Notes: a model not told the origin generated them from the sequence alone. Shown: positions 52,901 to 62,259, numbered from the stretch's first letter. The stretch is DNA of 64,000 bases from Mycobacteroides franklinii (GCF_002013895.1 NZ_MAFQ01000005.1:310001-374000), one strand, 5' to 3'. A program made the numbers and translations.

Positions 52901-52975
52901 CAGGCAGACCGTGACGAACGCGGCAACGACGATGAACCGATACCGGTACACCATTCGGCCCCACCAGGCGAACAC
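49970..52975 (-). CDS. mmpL3: MmpL3 trehalose monomycolate flippase
   Basis: A 1001-aa essential RND transporter that moves trehalose monomycolate to the periplasm for mycolic acid assembly. Two six-helix bundles carry the proton-relay pairs Asp265-Tyr266 (AIDYSLF) and Asp625-Tyr626 (SSDYEVF). Two periplasmic domains are at ~35-200 and ~410-545. A cytosolic tail from ~700 contains repeated DATTA(I/M)P-like motifs and Pro/Gln-rich sequence. Target of SQ109, indole carboxamides and PIPD1. Followed in M. tuberculosis order by NYN and trmB genes upstream. Confidence 0.96.
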   Translation of the reverse strand: MFAWWGRMVYRYRFIVVAAFVTVCLGSGLFGITLGDHVTQSGFFADNSESVKASVMADDALGRDRTTHVVAVIAAPDGKTVDDPAFQKKVIDHFDQLQKDNPDQIYGWAGWLRAPTTTDPTVKRMVTDDRKHTFVSISLKGDDDDTILNNYKALSNPDKDDDPAKNKFLMDGVDIQLAGLQPVASELTGTIGKDQQRMEVLSLPVMAVVLFFVFGGVIAAGLPLMVGGLTIAGALGIMRLITLFAPVHFFAQPVVTLIGLGIAIDYSLFIVSRFREEIAEGYDTETAVRRTVITSGRTVIFSATLIAAALMPMLIVPQQFLRSLTYAGIASVLLAAILAVTVLPACLGVLGRHVDALSIKRFSRTKSREELENGFWGRTVVFVMQRPLVFAVPIVIVMLLLIIPLGNLKLGGFSEKYLPPTNSVRMAQEDFDKLFPGFRTETITIVTKGATDSQLNQIRADAMKVPGFVEPGGDKTQMWQRRQSVKTDGDTSVKVIQNALINRDTAGAKVKELRAISVPKGVTMYVGGTPALEQDSIDTVFDKLPFVIVILISVTTILMFLAFGSLVLPIKAAVMSALGLGSTMGILTWIFVDGHFSKWLNFTPTPLTAPVIVLIIVVIYGLSSDYEVFLMSRMIEARHQGLSTTEAVRVGTANTGRIITAAALILIVVAGGFAFSDLVMMKYLAFGLIAALILDATVVRMLLIPAVMKLLGDDCWWAPAWMKRIQVKLGLGEVTLPDERKRPTGREQAIAAASSPVGSNARTTKLPIASERTRLPSTPTPRQHDPSAPVRPTPPPAAPPTTPVNLAGTDSGDAPATTRMTLPGKNVAPTDAPTTAVPGGNPAGPDAPTTRSSIAGTHRPDRRNADREIESWLGELRGPKQPGSAPSAEAGDATTAIPVSKPASKPQPAQPNRASGTPAEDATTAMPIATPDAQRQGPPRAQRPQTEQQPAAPSADATEALPAPGQTRTPQQQQEADEATRRSRGGSVSAQDLLRREGRRI

Positions 52976-53022
52976 AGAATCTCCTAACTAGCGTCTCTCA
53001 CGCGCTGGGTCCTCATGTCATT

Positions 53023-53715
53023 TCATGTCCTCGACGTAAGCAACGCCGACAACGGCCGGAACGGCTGCAACCAGGCGCCTTCGTCGGGGAGCGAATCTAG
53101 ACCCACCCGCGGCAAGGCTCGGGGGAAAACTCCGGGTATGTCCTCGAGATCGACGAACTCCAGAATATCCGAGGTTAGCGCCCAACTCGCATGTTCGCGA
53201 AATCCCAGCACACTGACGGGTACCCCGTCACCGGCGATTATTTCCAGCGGTTCGCGGAAAGCCTGACCATCTGCCGAGGCCACGAGCACCCCAGCCAGGC
53301 CTTCGGCGGACCGCAGCTCGATATGAGCAAGCATGTCGGCGTCGACGTCGCTGTCTTCGTCGATCTTGGGTTTGGCGAATACCGCAAACCCAACATTGCG
53401 CAGCGCCTCGACCCACGGGCGCACCACTTCGGCACTCCCCGGCGCGATGTTGGTGAAGACGGTGGCCTCGGGTTCAACGAGGCAATCGGGATGATCTGCC
53501 GAGTAGGCGGCGGTGCGCTCCAGCAGCCAACGGCCGAGCGCGTCGAACCGCGGCCGGTTCTCCGCGGAGGGGCGGCCTCCGATGATGGCGCCCAGCCCCA
53601 TGTCGAGGTTTGGTGCGTCCCACACCAGCAGTACCCGTAGCACCCGGCGGCGCGTCGAGTCGGCGGTGCGCACGGTGTCTTCCGTGTCTTCCGTGTCGTC
53701 CACGTCCAGGCTCAC
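53023..53715 (-). CDS. NYN-domain putative ribonuclease (Rv0207c-like)
   Basis: A 230-aa PIN-like NYN protein. VLLVWDAPNLDMGLGAIIGG carries the first acidic site and GVLVASADGQAF the later one, consistent with a metal-dependent RNase fold. GTG 53715 overlaps the trmB stop. Lies between trmB and mmpL3 as Rv0207c does. Confidence 0.85.
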   Translation of the reverse strand: MSLDVDDTEDTEDTVRTADSTRRRVLRVLLVWDAPNLDMGLGAIIGGRPSAENRPRFDALGRWLLERTAAYSADHPDCLVEPEATVFTNIAPGSAEVVRPWVEALRNVGFAVFAKPKIDEDSDVDADMLAHIELRSAEGLAGVLVASADGQAFREPLEIIAGDGVPVSVLGFREHASWALTSDILEFVDLEDIPGVFPRALPRVGLDSLPDEGAWLQPFRPLSALLTSRT

Positions 53716-54515
53716 AATCGCTCCCAGACGAAGTCATTGATGGCGCTCCCGACGGTGTGCGCTTTCCCCTCGAATTTGGTCGTGGGGCGGCGCACCGAGA
53801 CCGGAATGCGGGGATGGTGAAGGTCGAGGCGGCGCAAGGTTGGTTCCGAGTCTCCGACCTGGGCGATGTGCTCGGCGTAGTTCGCATGATCGGTGGCCAC
53901 GTGCAGGGTGCCGCCTGGGCGGAGCCGGTCGGAAATCAGGGCGACGGTGCCTGCCTGCAGCAGCCGGCGCTTGTGGTGACGGGACTTGGGCCACGGGTCC
54001 GGGAAGAAAACCCGGGCCGCGGTCAGCGATCCCGACGGCAGCAGGTGCTCCAGCACGTCCAACGCATCGCCGCGGATCAGCCGAATGTTCTCGATGCCCT
54101 CGCGGTCGATCGCCGACAGCAGCTGGGCCAGGCCCTTGCGGTAGACCTCCACCGCCAGTACGTCGAAATCGGGTTCTTCGAGCGCCATTGCGGCGGTAGA
54201 TGTCCCTGTGCCACAACCAATTTCGAGAATAAGGGGGGCGGTACGCCCGAACCATGAGGTGGGGTCCAGCGGCGGGCAGGAGCCGTCGGCTTCCCGGGCG
54301 ACGCGACCGTACGTGGGCCACGACTTGTCCCAGGCCTTCTGCTGGCCTTCGGTGAGCGACGAACCGCGCGACCTGAAGCTGGAAACCCGACGTGGATGGC
54401 GGTTCTGATCCCCGGAATCGGCGCTGACAGCTCCCGGGAGCTCGTCGGTGGCTGATCCAGCTACCGCACAGCCCCGTTCGTGGCCGTCATAACGCATATC
54501 CCCATGGTCACCCAT
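53712..54515 (-). CDS. trmB: tRNA (guanine-N7)-methyltransferase TrmB
   Basis: A 267-aa enzyme making m7G46 in tRNA. SAM motif LEIGCGTGTSTAAMA, FFPDPWPKSRHHKRR (the TrmB signature) and a C-terminal TKFEGKAHTVG. The N-terminal ~45 residues are poorly ordered; an internal ATG at 54497 could also be the start. Overlaps the NYN gene by GTGA. Confidence 0.92.
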   Translation of the reverse strand: MGDHGDMRYDGHERGCAVAGSATDELPGAVSADSGDQNRHPRRVSSFRSRGSSLTEGQQKAWDKSWPTYGRVAREADGSCPPLDPTSWFGRTAPLILEIGCGTGTSTAAMALEEPDFDVLAVEVYRKGLAQLLSAIDREGIENIRLIRGDALDVLEHLLPSGSLTAARVFFPDPWPKSRHHKRRLLQAGTVALISDRLRPGGTLHVATDHANYAEHIAQVGDSEPTLRRLDLHHPRIPVSVRRPTTKFEGKAHTVGSAINDFVWERL

Positions 54516-54648
54516 AGGTGGCAGATCCCATAATCCCAGCGCGTATTGATACTCAACAGTTGCCTACCAGGGTGGAACCGTCTACCAGATCAGGTGACAA
54601 TGTGAGCATTTCCGTACGAACGATGAGATTGGGTCTGGAAAAGCGACA

Positions 54649-55725
54649 ATGACGCGGGGGTTTGAGGTCTTCCGGGCGACACTCGACCGGTTCGCGACGC
54701 GTCCCGAGATTCGCCAGGTGCACGGTGGCCAGCGCATTCACGATGTCGTGGTGCGGTCCGGGGATCCGCTGCGGGTCACCGTCCGGGGCCGCGCCGGGGT
54801 GGGGGTCACCAGTGTCATCGGCGCGCTGGGACGCACCTTGCCGGCCGAGGACGGGCCGGGGCACGCGCTCATGGAGGTGCCGATCCCCGAAGACGACTCG
54901 GCAGACCCCCTTGTGGCCGACGTGGACATCGTGGTTTTCGCGGAGGCGCTCAAGCCCGAGGATCGTGTGGTCTTGGAGGCCTCCACCGCGCCCAAGGTGC
55001 TGATTCTCAACAAGGCGGATCTGACTGATCCGGGCGCCGCACGCGGGCCCTGGAGCGCAGCCGTATCGCGTTGCGCCCAGTATCGCGCCGAGACTCGGGT
55101 TCCAACCCTGCCGCTGTCCGCGCATGTCCCATTGGTCAGTCTCGATGACAGCATGGTCGAGGCGCTCAAGCTGATGGTCGAGAACCCGGCCGACACCAGC
55201 TCCGTCGACGCCTTCGTCACGTGCACACATGAAGTGCCGGTCGCGATGCGGCGGCGCATTCTGCATGAACTGGACCTGTACCCGATGGGATGCGCCATCG
55301 GGGCGCTGCGGCAGGTTCCCACCCTGGCGGCCCCGGGACTCAGCTCGCTGCTGCGCGATCTGTCCGGCATCGACGCGGTGGTCAACGCCATTCGCGCGGC
55401 CATCGCGCAGGGCTGGTACCGCCGGATGCGCGCGGTGCTCTCCGATCTCCGCAAGATCGGGGTGACGGGTGTGCTGCCGATGCAGATCGATTCCTTCGTG
55501 AACAGTGACGACGTGGTGGTGGCCGCGATGCAGTGCGCGGTGGACGCCGTCACGGCCGCGGGCATCGCGGTGGAGCTCAGTGACCACCCAGAAGATCACC
55601 GCTACCGTGCCGAGCGCTGGCAGCGGTTCGCCGCCGGACCGGTGAACGCCACCTATGCCGCGATGGGGACCGACATCGCGCGCGGGTCGCTGCGCCTGTG
55701 GCGCCGGGCCGGAGGACGGGCGTGA
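54649..55725 (+). CDS. Dynamin-like GTPase-related protein (Rv0209-like)
   Basis: A 358-aa protein. It contains a GTPase-type NKAD specificity motif (ILNKADLTDPG) and a degenerate P-loop (VRGRAGVGVTSV, lacking the GK[ST] lysine). Rest is helical. With the next gene, coupled by GTGA, it matches Rv0209-Rv0210, a paired-GTPase arrangement similar to bacterial dynamin-like proteins. The missing lysine suggests a regulatory or nucleotide-independent role for this subunit. Confidence 0.7.
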   Translation: MTRGFEVFRATLDRFATRPEIRQVHGGQRIHDVVVRSGDPLRVTVRGRAGVGVTSVIGALGRTLPAEDGPGHALMEVPIPEDDSADPLVADVDIVVFAEALKPEDRVVLEASTAPKVLILNKADLTDPGAARGPWSAAVSRCAQYRAETRVPTLPLSAHVPLVSLDDSMVEALKLMVENPADTSSVDAFVTCTHEVPVAMRRRILHELDLYPMGCAIGALRQVPTLAAPGLSSLLRDLSGIDAVVNAIRAAIAQGWYRRMRAVLSDLRKIGVTGVLPMQIDSFVNSDDVVVAAMQCAVDAVTAAGIAVELSDHPEDHRYRAERWQRFAAGPVNATYAAMGTDIARGSLRLWRRAGGRA

Positions 55726-57167
55726 ACACTTCGGCAGACAAACGTGTCGATGAGCTGGTGCTGGCGGTGGATCCGGCGCTCGGTCCGCTGGGTGTGGAGC
55801 TGAACGATGCCGTGATGGTGACCGGCAGTTGGTTGGCCGGCGCGAGCACCTTGGCTGCCGAGCTGAAGTCACGCATGTCGGGGGTGCGCATTGTCGAACC
55901 CGAGGACCTGCGGCACGGGCAGGCACCGGTGGCGGTGGTTTTCGTGTGCAGCGGGACTGCACCGTTGACCCCATCGGACTGCGGGCTGATCCAGTTGGCC
56001 GCCGCCAACACCGATGCGCTCATCGCGGTGGTCTCCAAAATCGACGTGCACCAGTCCTGGCGCGAGGTCATGGAACGAAACCGCGAGATCCTGGCCCAGC
56101 ACGATTCCCGGTTCAGCGGGATCAGCTGGCTGGGTGTGTCGACGCGCGGTGCGGCGCCGGGACTCGATGAGCTGGCGCGAGCCGTGCGTAAGGTCCGCGA
56201 GGAGCCCGCCCTGGATGAGCGGAACCGGTTGCGCGCCTGGGTAACTCGTTTACAGGGAATGTTGAATGTGCCGCCGGAGGCCGGGGAGGGGGCGCGCGCG
56301 GACGAGTTGCGCAATCAACGGCAGGCGGCGGTGCGGCGCACACGCTCGGGCAAGTCCGAACGGACGCTGGCGCTGCGCAATCGCATCGCTCAGGCCCGGA
56401 TGACGCTGCTGTACTTCTCGCGCAAACGGGTCGGCTCGGTGGGCGGTGAACTTCGTGAGGACATCGCCGAACTGAAGCGACGCGACGTCGCCGGTTTCGG
56501 CGACCGGGTACGAAGCCGCATGGCCGAGGTGGTCGCCGAAGTGGAGCAGGGCACCGAGGAACACCTTGCCGAGATTTCCGCCGAGGTGACCGAGCGCTGG
56601 GTTGCGCCGCGCCCCAGCTCGAATCGTCCGGTGCCACCGCAAGCGGGTGATCCTCCGGTGCGGTCACGCCGTCTGGAGACCCGGATGATGGCGCTGTTCG
56701 GGGTGTTCTTCGGTTTGGGTGCGGCATTGACGGTGTCGCGTCTGGTGGCGTACGCACGTCCGGGGCTGGCGCCCGTGGGTTTGGCGGCGGGTCTGCTGGC
56801 CGGTGCCGTGATCGCGGTGTGGTTGGTGGCGGTGCGGGGGCTCCTGCACGACCGGACCGTGCTGGACCGCTGGTTGGGCGACACCATGGGGGAGCTGCGC
56901 GCATACCTGGAGCAGTGGGTGGCCGCTCGCGTGCTCGAGGTGGAGACCAGACTCAACGCCGACCTGGTGGAAATAGACGAACGCGAGAACGACAAACTCG
57001 CCGCCCGGGTGGGGCAAATTGACTCCGAGCTGCGCGAGGCCGCTATGAACACCGCGCGGGCAACGGCCCTGCGCAACCGTGACCTGCCGTCGGTGCACAA
57101 GGCGCTAACCAAAGTCGCCGAACGGCTGGACGTTCTCGCCGGGAGCGACGAGAATAGGACCTCATGA
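55722..57167 (+). CDS. Dynamin-like GTPase-related membrane protein (Rv0210-like)
   Basis: A 481-aa protein with an N-terminal Rossmann-like GTPase region (VTGSWLAGAST in place of a P-loop, VSKIDVHQSW as NKxD equivalent), a long helical stalk and two membrane helices (MMALFGVFFGLGAALTVSRL; VGLAAGLLAGAVIAVWLV). GTG 55722 overlaps the upstream stop. It may act with the preceding protein at the membrane. Matches Rv0210. Confidence 0.7.
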   Translation: MNTSADKRVDELVLAVDPALGPLGVELNDAVMVTGSWLAGASTLAAELKSRMSGVRIVEPEDLRHGQAPVAVVFVCSGTAPLTPSDCGLIQLAAANTDALIAVVSKIDVHQSWREVMERNREILAQHDSRFSGISWLGVSTRGAAPGLDELARAVRKVREEPALDERNRLRAWVTRLQGMLNVPPEAGEGARADELRNQRQAAVRRTRSGKSERTLALRNRIAQARMTLLYFSRKRVGSVGGELREDIAELKRRDVAGFGDRVRSRMAEVVAEVEQGTEEHLAEISAEVTERWVAPRPSSNRPVPPQAGDPPVRSRRLETRMMALFGVFFGLGAALTVSRLVAYARPGLAPVGLAAGLLAGAVIAVWLVAVRGLLHDRTVLDRWLGDTMGELRAYLEQWVAARVLEVETRLNADLVEIDERENDKLAARVGQIDSELREAAMNTARATALRNRDLPSVHKALTKVAERLDVLAGSDENRTS

Positions 57168-57514
57168 TCGAAGGTTTTGACCAGGGAATCCCTGGCGGCC
57201 TGGGTGAGGGTGTGCCCGAACCGGGACACGCCCTGAGCCCCGACATGTATCTCGATCACCACATGTATCTGCCAACCGACGGCGGGCTGGTGGACCTGGG
57301 CACGAATCTCATCGATACCGACCACGACGGCATCGGTGACACCGTCGTGGTGCATGAGCCCGACGGGGGACTTGAGATCGTCTCCAGTAGCCACGAGGAC
57401 GGTATCGCCGACAAGGTGACCACGTTCGGTGCGGACGGCACGTACGAAACCTGGGTGCGGGGATCGGGTGCACACTGGGAGCTCATCGAACACGGCCGCG
57501 TCGGCGGTAAGTAA
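57164..57514 (+). CDS. DUF6802-like small acidic protein
   Basis: A 116-aa protein, overlapping the previous gene by ATGA. It contains DTDHDGIGDTVVV, an Asp-rich loop like calcium-binding thrombospondin/EF-hand repeats, and a second HEDGIADKVTTF half-copy. Resembles DUF6802 proteins. Function unknown; no signal peptide. Confidence 0.65.
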   Translation: MIEGFDQGIPGGLGEGVPEPGHALSPDMYLDHHMYLPTDGGLVDLGTNLIDTDHDGIGDTVVVHEPDGGLEIVSSSHEDGIADKVTTFGADGTYETWVRGSGAHWELIEHGRVGGK

Positions 57515-57517
57515 TAC

Positions 57518-58063
57518 GTGATCCTTCTTGGGATTCTGTGCTTCCTGGGCGCAGCGATTTCCCTCTACTTCGCGTTCAAGCCGAAAGAGGCCTTCTACCT
57601 CGACGAGGGCTGGAAGTTCAAGGACAAGGTCGAACCCTCGGATGCGTACGTCGGAATCAATGGGATCGGCCGGATTGTCGGAGCGATACTGCTGGTAGGT
57701 GTGGGCATCGGGGCCATCAGCATGCATGTGGACGAGAAAAGGACTGGCGACGAGACGGCGGCCACCGCCACCTCCAAGGAGAAGTGCGAAAACGAGGTGC
57801 TGCCGCGCTTCCAGCAGACCGTCCGATGGAACGGCACAGTGGTGGCGAACCCGGACGATGTCAGGGCGCTGGGCAGAGAGCTGAATGTCGACGTACAGAT
57901 CAACCGGGGGAGGGATTGGTCAGTGCTGAGAAAGGCATCTATCGAGTACGACGACATCCGGGTCTCGGATCCCAAGAAACCGGGCAACTCCCAGGTGATC
58001 TTTTCGCTGTCCGGGCAGTATCTGCCCGAGTCGCGGAGTTGGGGTTTGGACCGCTGTTACTAG
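57518..58063 (+). CDS. DUF6199-like membrane protein
   Basis: A 181-aa protein with two N-terminal helices separated by a DEGWKFKDKVEPSDAYV loop (DUF6199 type) and a ~100-residue extracytoplasmic domain with two Cys (KEKCENE and C-terminal DRCY). GTG 57518, three bases after the previous stop. Part of the Rv0209-like operon by spacing. Function unknown. Confidence 0.65.
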   Translation: MILLGILCFLGAAISLYFAFKPKEAFYLDEGWKFKDKVEPSDAYVGINGIGRIVGAILLVGVGIGAISMHVDEKRTGDETAATATSKEKCENEVLPRFQQTVRWNGTVVANPDDVRALGRELNVDVQINRGRDWSVLRKASIEYDDIRVSDPKKPGNSQVIFSLSGQYLPESRSWGLDRCY

Positions 58064-58122
58064 GGCTATGACGGACTGTCCATGACCCCGTTTCACGCTG
58101 AACGACACCAGCGCTAACCTCA

Positions 58123-58128
58123 TATATC
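58123..58128 (+). promoter_or_regulatory. -10 element of pckG
   Basis: TATATC in CATATATCTAGG, about 55 nt before ATG 58185. A small hairpin (CTGTG-N5-CACAG, near 58154) sits in the leader. Confidence 0.4.
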
Positions 58129-58184
58129 TAGGTGCCGACCAGTGCCCGTGTGGCCCTGTGTACCCCACAGAGGAGATGCTCTCG

Positions 58185-60008
58185 ATGACAGCAGCGACCA
58201 TACCCGGTCTTGACAACGCTCCGACGAAACATGCGGGATTGCTTGCGTGGGTTCGTGAGGTCGCTGAGCTGACACAACCCGATCGAGTCGTGTTTGCTGA
58301 CGGTTCGGATGAGGAGTTCGCGCGAGTTTCTCAGCAGCTGGTGGACGCGGGCACCTTCCAGCGCCTGAACCCTGAGAGGCACCCCAACTCGTTCCTGGCC
58401 CTGTCGGACCCGTCGGATGTCGCGCGCGTGGAATCGCGGACCTACATCTGCTCGGAGCGCGAAGAGGACGCCGGCCCCACCAACAACTGGGTGGACCCCG
58501 CCGAGATGCGGGCGACCATGACCGAGCTGTACCGCGGCAGCATGCGCGGACGCACCATGTGGGTGGTGCCGTTCTGCATGGGCCCCCTCGGTGCCGACGA
58601 CCCCAAGCTGGGCGTGGAGATCACCGACTCGGAGTACGTGGTCGCCTCCATGCGCGTGATGACCCGGATGGGTGCTGCCGCGCTGGAGAAGCTGGGTGGC
58701 GACGGATTCTTCGTCAAGGCGCTGCACTCGATCGGTGCGCCGCTGGAGCCCGGCCAGGACGACGTTCCGTGGCCGTGCAATGACACGAAGTACATCACGC
58801 ACTTCCCCGAGAGTCGCGAAATCTGGTCCTACGGGTCGGGTTACGGCGGTAACGCGCTGCTGGGCAAGAAGTGCTACTCGCTGCGTATCGCCTCGGCGAT
58901 GGCCCACGACGAGGGCTGGCTGGCCGAGCACATGCTGATCCTCAAGCTCATCTCGCCGGAGAACAAGGCGTACTACGTTGCCGCGGCGTTCCCGTCGGCC
59001 TGCGGTAAGACGAACCTCGCCATGATCCAGCCGACCATTCCCGGTTGGCGGGCAGAGACATTGGGCGATGACATCGCCTGGATGCGCTTCGGCAAGGACG
59101 GCCGTCTGTACGCCGTCAACCCGGAATTCGGATTCTTCGGTGTGGCACCGGGCACCAACTGGAGCTCGAACCCCAACGCCATGAAGACCATTGCGGCCGG
59201 CAACACCGTCTTCACCAATGTCGCGCGCACCGACGACAACGACGTGTGGTGGGAAGGCCTGGAGGGCGAGCCGGAGCACCTGATCGACTGGAAGGGTCAG
59301 GACTGGATCCTGCGGGAGACCGAGACCAAAGCGGCGCACCCGAATTCGCGCTACTGCACCCCGATGTCGCAGTGCCCCATCCTGGCTCCCGAATGGGATG
59401 ATCCGCAGGGTGTGCCGATCTCGGCGATCCTGTTCGGTGGTCGGCGCAAGACGACGGTGCCGCTGGTGACCGAGGCCCGGGACTGGCAGCACGGCGTGTT
59501 CATCGGCGGCACACTGGGTTCGGAGCAGACTGCGGCCGCTGAAGGCAAGGTCGGCACCGTGCGGCGCGACCCGATGGCGATGCTGCCGTTCATGGGCTAT
59601 CACGTGGGCGACTACCTGAACCACTGGATCAACGTCGGCAAGCAGGCGGACGAATCCAAGCTGCCGAAGGTGTTCTTCGTCAACTGGTTCCGTCGCGGTG
59701 ATGACGGCCGGTTCCTGTGGCCGGGATTCGGCGAGAACAGCCGGGTGCTCAAGTGGATCGTCGACCGGATCGAGCACCGCGCCAACGGTGTGTCCACCCC
59801 GATCGGCACCGTCCCGGGTGTCGATGATCTGGATCTGACGGGTCTGGACGTCGAGGCAGCTGACGTGGCGGAGGCACTGGCGGTGAACAACGATGAGTGG
59901 CAGGCAGAGCTGCCGCTCATCGAAGAGTGGTTCGAGTTCATCGGCGACAAGCTGCCGACCGGCGTCAAGGACGAGTTCGAAGCCCTGAAGCAGCGCCTCA
60001 ACTCCTAA
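58185..60008 (+). CDS. pckG: Phosphoenolpyruvate carboxykinase (GTP)
   Basis: A 607-aa enzyme converting oxaloacetate and GTP to PEP, CO2 and GDP; the gateway of gluconeogenesis on fatty acids. P-loop/catalytic segment [12 protein letters not shown] with Cys273 and Lys275. ATG 58185 has GAGGAG about 10 nt upstream and aligns with the known M. tuberculosis N-terminus (MTSATIPGLD-like). Orthologue of Rv0211. Confidence 0.96.
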   Translation: MTAATIPGLDNAPTKHAGLLAWVREVAELTQPDRVVFADGSDEEFARVSQQLVDAGTFQRLNPERHPNSFLALSDPSDVARVESRTYICSEREEDAGPTNNWVDPAEMRATMTELYRGSMRGRTMWVVPFCMGPLGADDPKLGVEITDSEYVVASMRVMTRMGAAALEKLGGDGFFVKALHSIGAPLEPGQDDVPWPCNDTKYITHFPESREIWSYGSGYGGNALLGKKCYSLRIASAMAHDEGWLAEHMLILKLISPENKAYYVAAAFPSACGKTNLAMIQPTIPGWRAETLGDDIAWMRFGKDGRLYAVNPEFGFFGVAPGTNWSSNPNAMKTIAAGNTVFTNVARTDDNDVWWEGLEGEPEHLIDWKGQDWILRETETKAAHPNSRYCTPMSQCPILAPEWDDPQGVPISAILFGGRRKTTVPLVTEARDWQHGVFIGGTLGSEQTAAAEGKVGTVRRDPMAMLPFMGYHVGDYLNHWINVGKQADESKLPKVFFVNWFRRGDDGRFLWPGFGENSRVLKWIVDRIEHRANGVSTPIGTVPGVDDLDLTGLDVEAADVAEALAVNNDEWQAELPLIEEWFEFIGDKLPTGVKDEFEALKQRLNS

Positions 60009-60021
60009 GACAAGACTTCTC

Positions 60022-60063
60022 ATCCAAGTGGCCATGGCGGTTTTCCGCCATGGCCACTTGGAT
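60022..60063. terminator. 19-bp stem-loop after pckG
   Basis: Perfect 19-bp stem (60022-60040 with 60045-60063) and TTTT loop, 14 bp after the pckG stop. Confidence 0.7.
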
Positions 60064-60164
60064 GTTCGCACCGATGCTTCTGCCTCGAGTAAGCCGCACC
60101 ATGTGGATAGCGCTAAGCGCCCGGCTCCGAGCGGAGCCCTCGGTGTGACGAGAGGCAGTCAAAG

Positions 60165-60560
60165 GTGTTGCGAACACGATCAATCCGCCGAGCAGTCGTT
60201 CTCGGAGCAGTTGGTGCGGCCATGGTGCTGTTGCCTCCCGCCGCCGCGAACGCCTCCCCGGTCGCACCGTCGCCAGGCCCGGGTGACCACATTGGGCAGC
60301 TGCTGGGTGGGGGTAATGCGCCGTCCGAGGCGCAACAGCCCCGGGACGATTCCGGAGGCTGGGTGGAACACCGCGGAGCCACTGGTGCGCAATGCATGGA
60401 CCGGGGTGTCGTGTGCGATACCGGAATCTGGTACCCCGACAATCTGCAACGGCAGGGCAGCCAAGACGAAGGCGGGCGGTCCGAATGGGTTCAGATGCCC
60501 GACCAGACCGGCGCCGAATGCGAGAACCCGGGCGTGATCTGTGGCAGCACCGCGTCCTAG
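60165..60560 (+). CDS. Small secreted protein with duplicated CX6C motif
   Basis: A 131-aa exported protein: signal peptide ~1-30 (AAANA-S), Pro/Gly-rich linker, then two similar segments, GWVEHRGATGAQCMDRGVVC (C77, C84) and EWVQMPDQTGAECENPGVIC (C119, C126). In both, WV is 11 residues before the first Cys. Two disulfides are likely. No family recognised. GTG 60165 with AAAGG upstream. The stop shares CTAG with the convergent MFS gene. Confidence 0.65.
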   Translation: MLRTRSIRRAVVLGAVGAAMVLLPPAAANASPVAPSPGPGDHIGQLLGGGNAPSEAQQPRDDSGGWVEHRGATGAQCMDRGVVCDTGIWYPDNLQRQGSQDEGGRSEWVQMPDQTGAECENPGVICGSTAS

Positions 60561-62011
60561 TGACGTGTTGTGTAATAGCTTTCGGATGGCTCCCGCTTCG
60601 TGGCGCTGGGCCGCGCCGGGCTGACAATGAGCGCGATCGCGGCGGCCGCTAGGCAGCTGGCGGCCGACACCCAGAATGCCGCCGAGTAGCCGGCGGCAGC
60701 CGCTTGATCGCTCGATGCGTGGCGGGCAAGAAAGAACGTGGCCGTCGATGCCACGACACTGCTGAGCAGCGCGGCACCCATGGAACCGCCCACGTGATGC
60801 ATGACATTGACTGTGGCGGAGGCAATTCCAGATTCGTCGGGATGGATGCCGGTGGCAGCACCATGGGTGGACGCTCCGAAGATGAGCCCCTTGCCGAGTC
60901 CGCCGATGATGAGCCCGGGCAGTATCGCTGTGTAATAGTCTGCGTGCGAGTCGATGTGGCTCAGAATCAGCAGACCGAACGCGGCCGTGACGCCACCGAC
61001 AATGAGTACGATGCGGCCGTTGAGACGCGGCAATATGAAGGTATTGCCGAGGGTCGAGGCAACGACAACCATCGCGGAGAAGGGCAGGAAGGCCACCCCT
61101 GCCCACAATGGCGCCAGGTGTAGACACCGTTGCAGGTAGTAGAGCAGGGATAACACCACGCCGAAAAGCCCTGCGCTGGCGAAGAACATGGCAAGAAACG
61201 CCGCACCGCGAGTGCGGTCATAGATGACCCGCAAGGGCAGTAGCGGATTCTTGCTGCGGTGCTGATGCCCGATGAACACGCCGATCAGTGTCAGCCCGGC
61301 GCAGAAGGACACGAGGGTGGTGCCTGCGGTCCATCCTCGAATCTCGACACGGGAGAAGCCGAACACGATGGCGAAAAGCCCCAGCGTGACCGTCAGCGAG
61401 CCGAACAGATCGAGTTGGCGACGGTGCCCTGCCGGGTACTTCCTGACGAAGGCCAGGGTGCCGATCAGGGCGAGTATCGTCATGAGCACGCTGACGTACA
61501 TGACCCATCGCCAGGTAAGCAGCTGAGTGAGGACCCCGCCCACCAATAACCCGGCGGTGCTGGCGGCTCCGATCACGGCGCCGAAGATGCCGAATGCGTG
61601 CCGTTCTTCCTCGGATTCGCGGAAGCTATTGACCACCAAAGACATCGCCGCGGGAGCGAGCAGGGCGCCGAATACTCCCTGAGCGACGCGCGATGTGACC
61701 AGCTCGCCAAAATTGGTGGCGGAGCCACCGATGAACGATGCGGTGGCGAAGCCGACCAACCCGATGACCAGCGCGCGACGCAACCCCACCATATCGGCGA
61801 CCCGACCGCCCAATAGCAGTAGTCCACCCAGGGCCAGTACATACGCCGTGATCAACCACTGCCGATCGCTGTTGCCGAACCGCAGATCGGCCTGGGTGGC
61901 GGGAAGCGCTGCGGCAATGATGCTGCTGTTGATTACCAGCAGCATTTCGATGAGGCAGGCAACGGCGAGTGCCAGCCAACGGTCCCGCCCGTTACGAGGT
62001 GGTGATGGCAT
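60557..62011 (-). CDS. MFS drug exporter, DHA2 (14-helix) family
   Basis: A 484-aa polytopic transporter. LLLGGRVADMVGLRRALVIG is the MFS loop 2-3 motif and AGLLVGGVLTQLLTWRWVMY the motif C region of drug/H+ antiporters. ATG 62011 is chosen because the first membrane helix starts 17 residues later; GTG 62032 is an alternative. The longer upstream frame reads arginine-rich and is not credible. Substrate unknown. Confidence 0.82.
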   Translation of the reverse strand: MPSPPRNGRDRWLALAVACLIEMLLVINSSIIAAALPATQADLRFGNSDRQWLITAYVLALGGLLLLGGRVADMVGLRRALVIGLVGFATASFIGGSATNFGELVTSRVAQGVFGALLAPAAMSLVVNSFRESEEERHAFGIFGAVIGAASTAGLLVGGVLTQLLTWRWVMYVSVLMTILALIGTLAFVRKYPAGHRRQLDLFGSLTVTLGLFAIVFGFSRVEIRGWTAGTTLVSFCAGLTLIGVFIGHQHRSKNPLLPLRVIYDRTRGAAFLAMFFASAGLFGVVLSLLYYLQRCLHLAPLWAGVAFLPFSAMVVVASTLGNTFILPRLNGRIVLIVGGVTAAFGLLILSHIDSHADYYTAILPGLIIGGLGKGLIFGASTHGAATGIHPDESGIASATVNVMHHVGGSMGAALLSSVVASTATFFLARHASSDQAAAAGYSAAFWVSAASCLAAAAIALIVSPARPSATKREPSESYYTTRH

Positions 62012-62259
62012 GGTGCGCGGGTCAGGATGCACGTCGTATCGCCTATCTGTCCTGCGCACGGGATCGCGCGATGATGTCTTGGGGTGCCGGGCAATTCGCC
62101 GGCGCAGCCAGAGCTCTACGGTGAGTTGTTCTCGTACAAGGGTCGCGGAGCGCGGCGGCCTTGTCGTCGGGGTTGGTGCCCATCGCCGTTGGCGGTAAAC
62201 CCCCACCGGCGGGACCGTTAAGGGCGGCCGGATAGCTGTCGGTGCCGCGTGATCTGAGC

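Noticed and set aside
58128..60071. A 647-codon open frame opposite pckG
   Set aside because: It is the antisense shadow of a clearly identified PEPCK gene; high GC makes such frames common. Its translation is rich in Arg, His, Val and Gly without domains.
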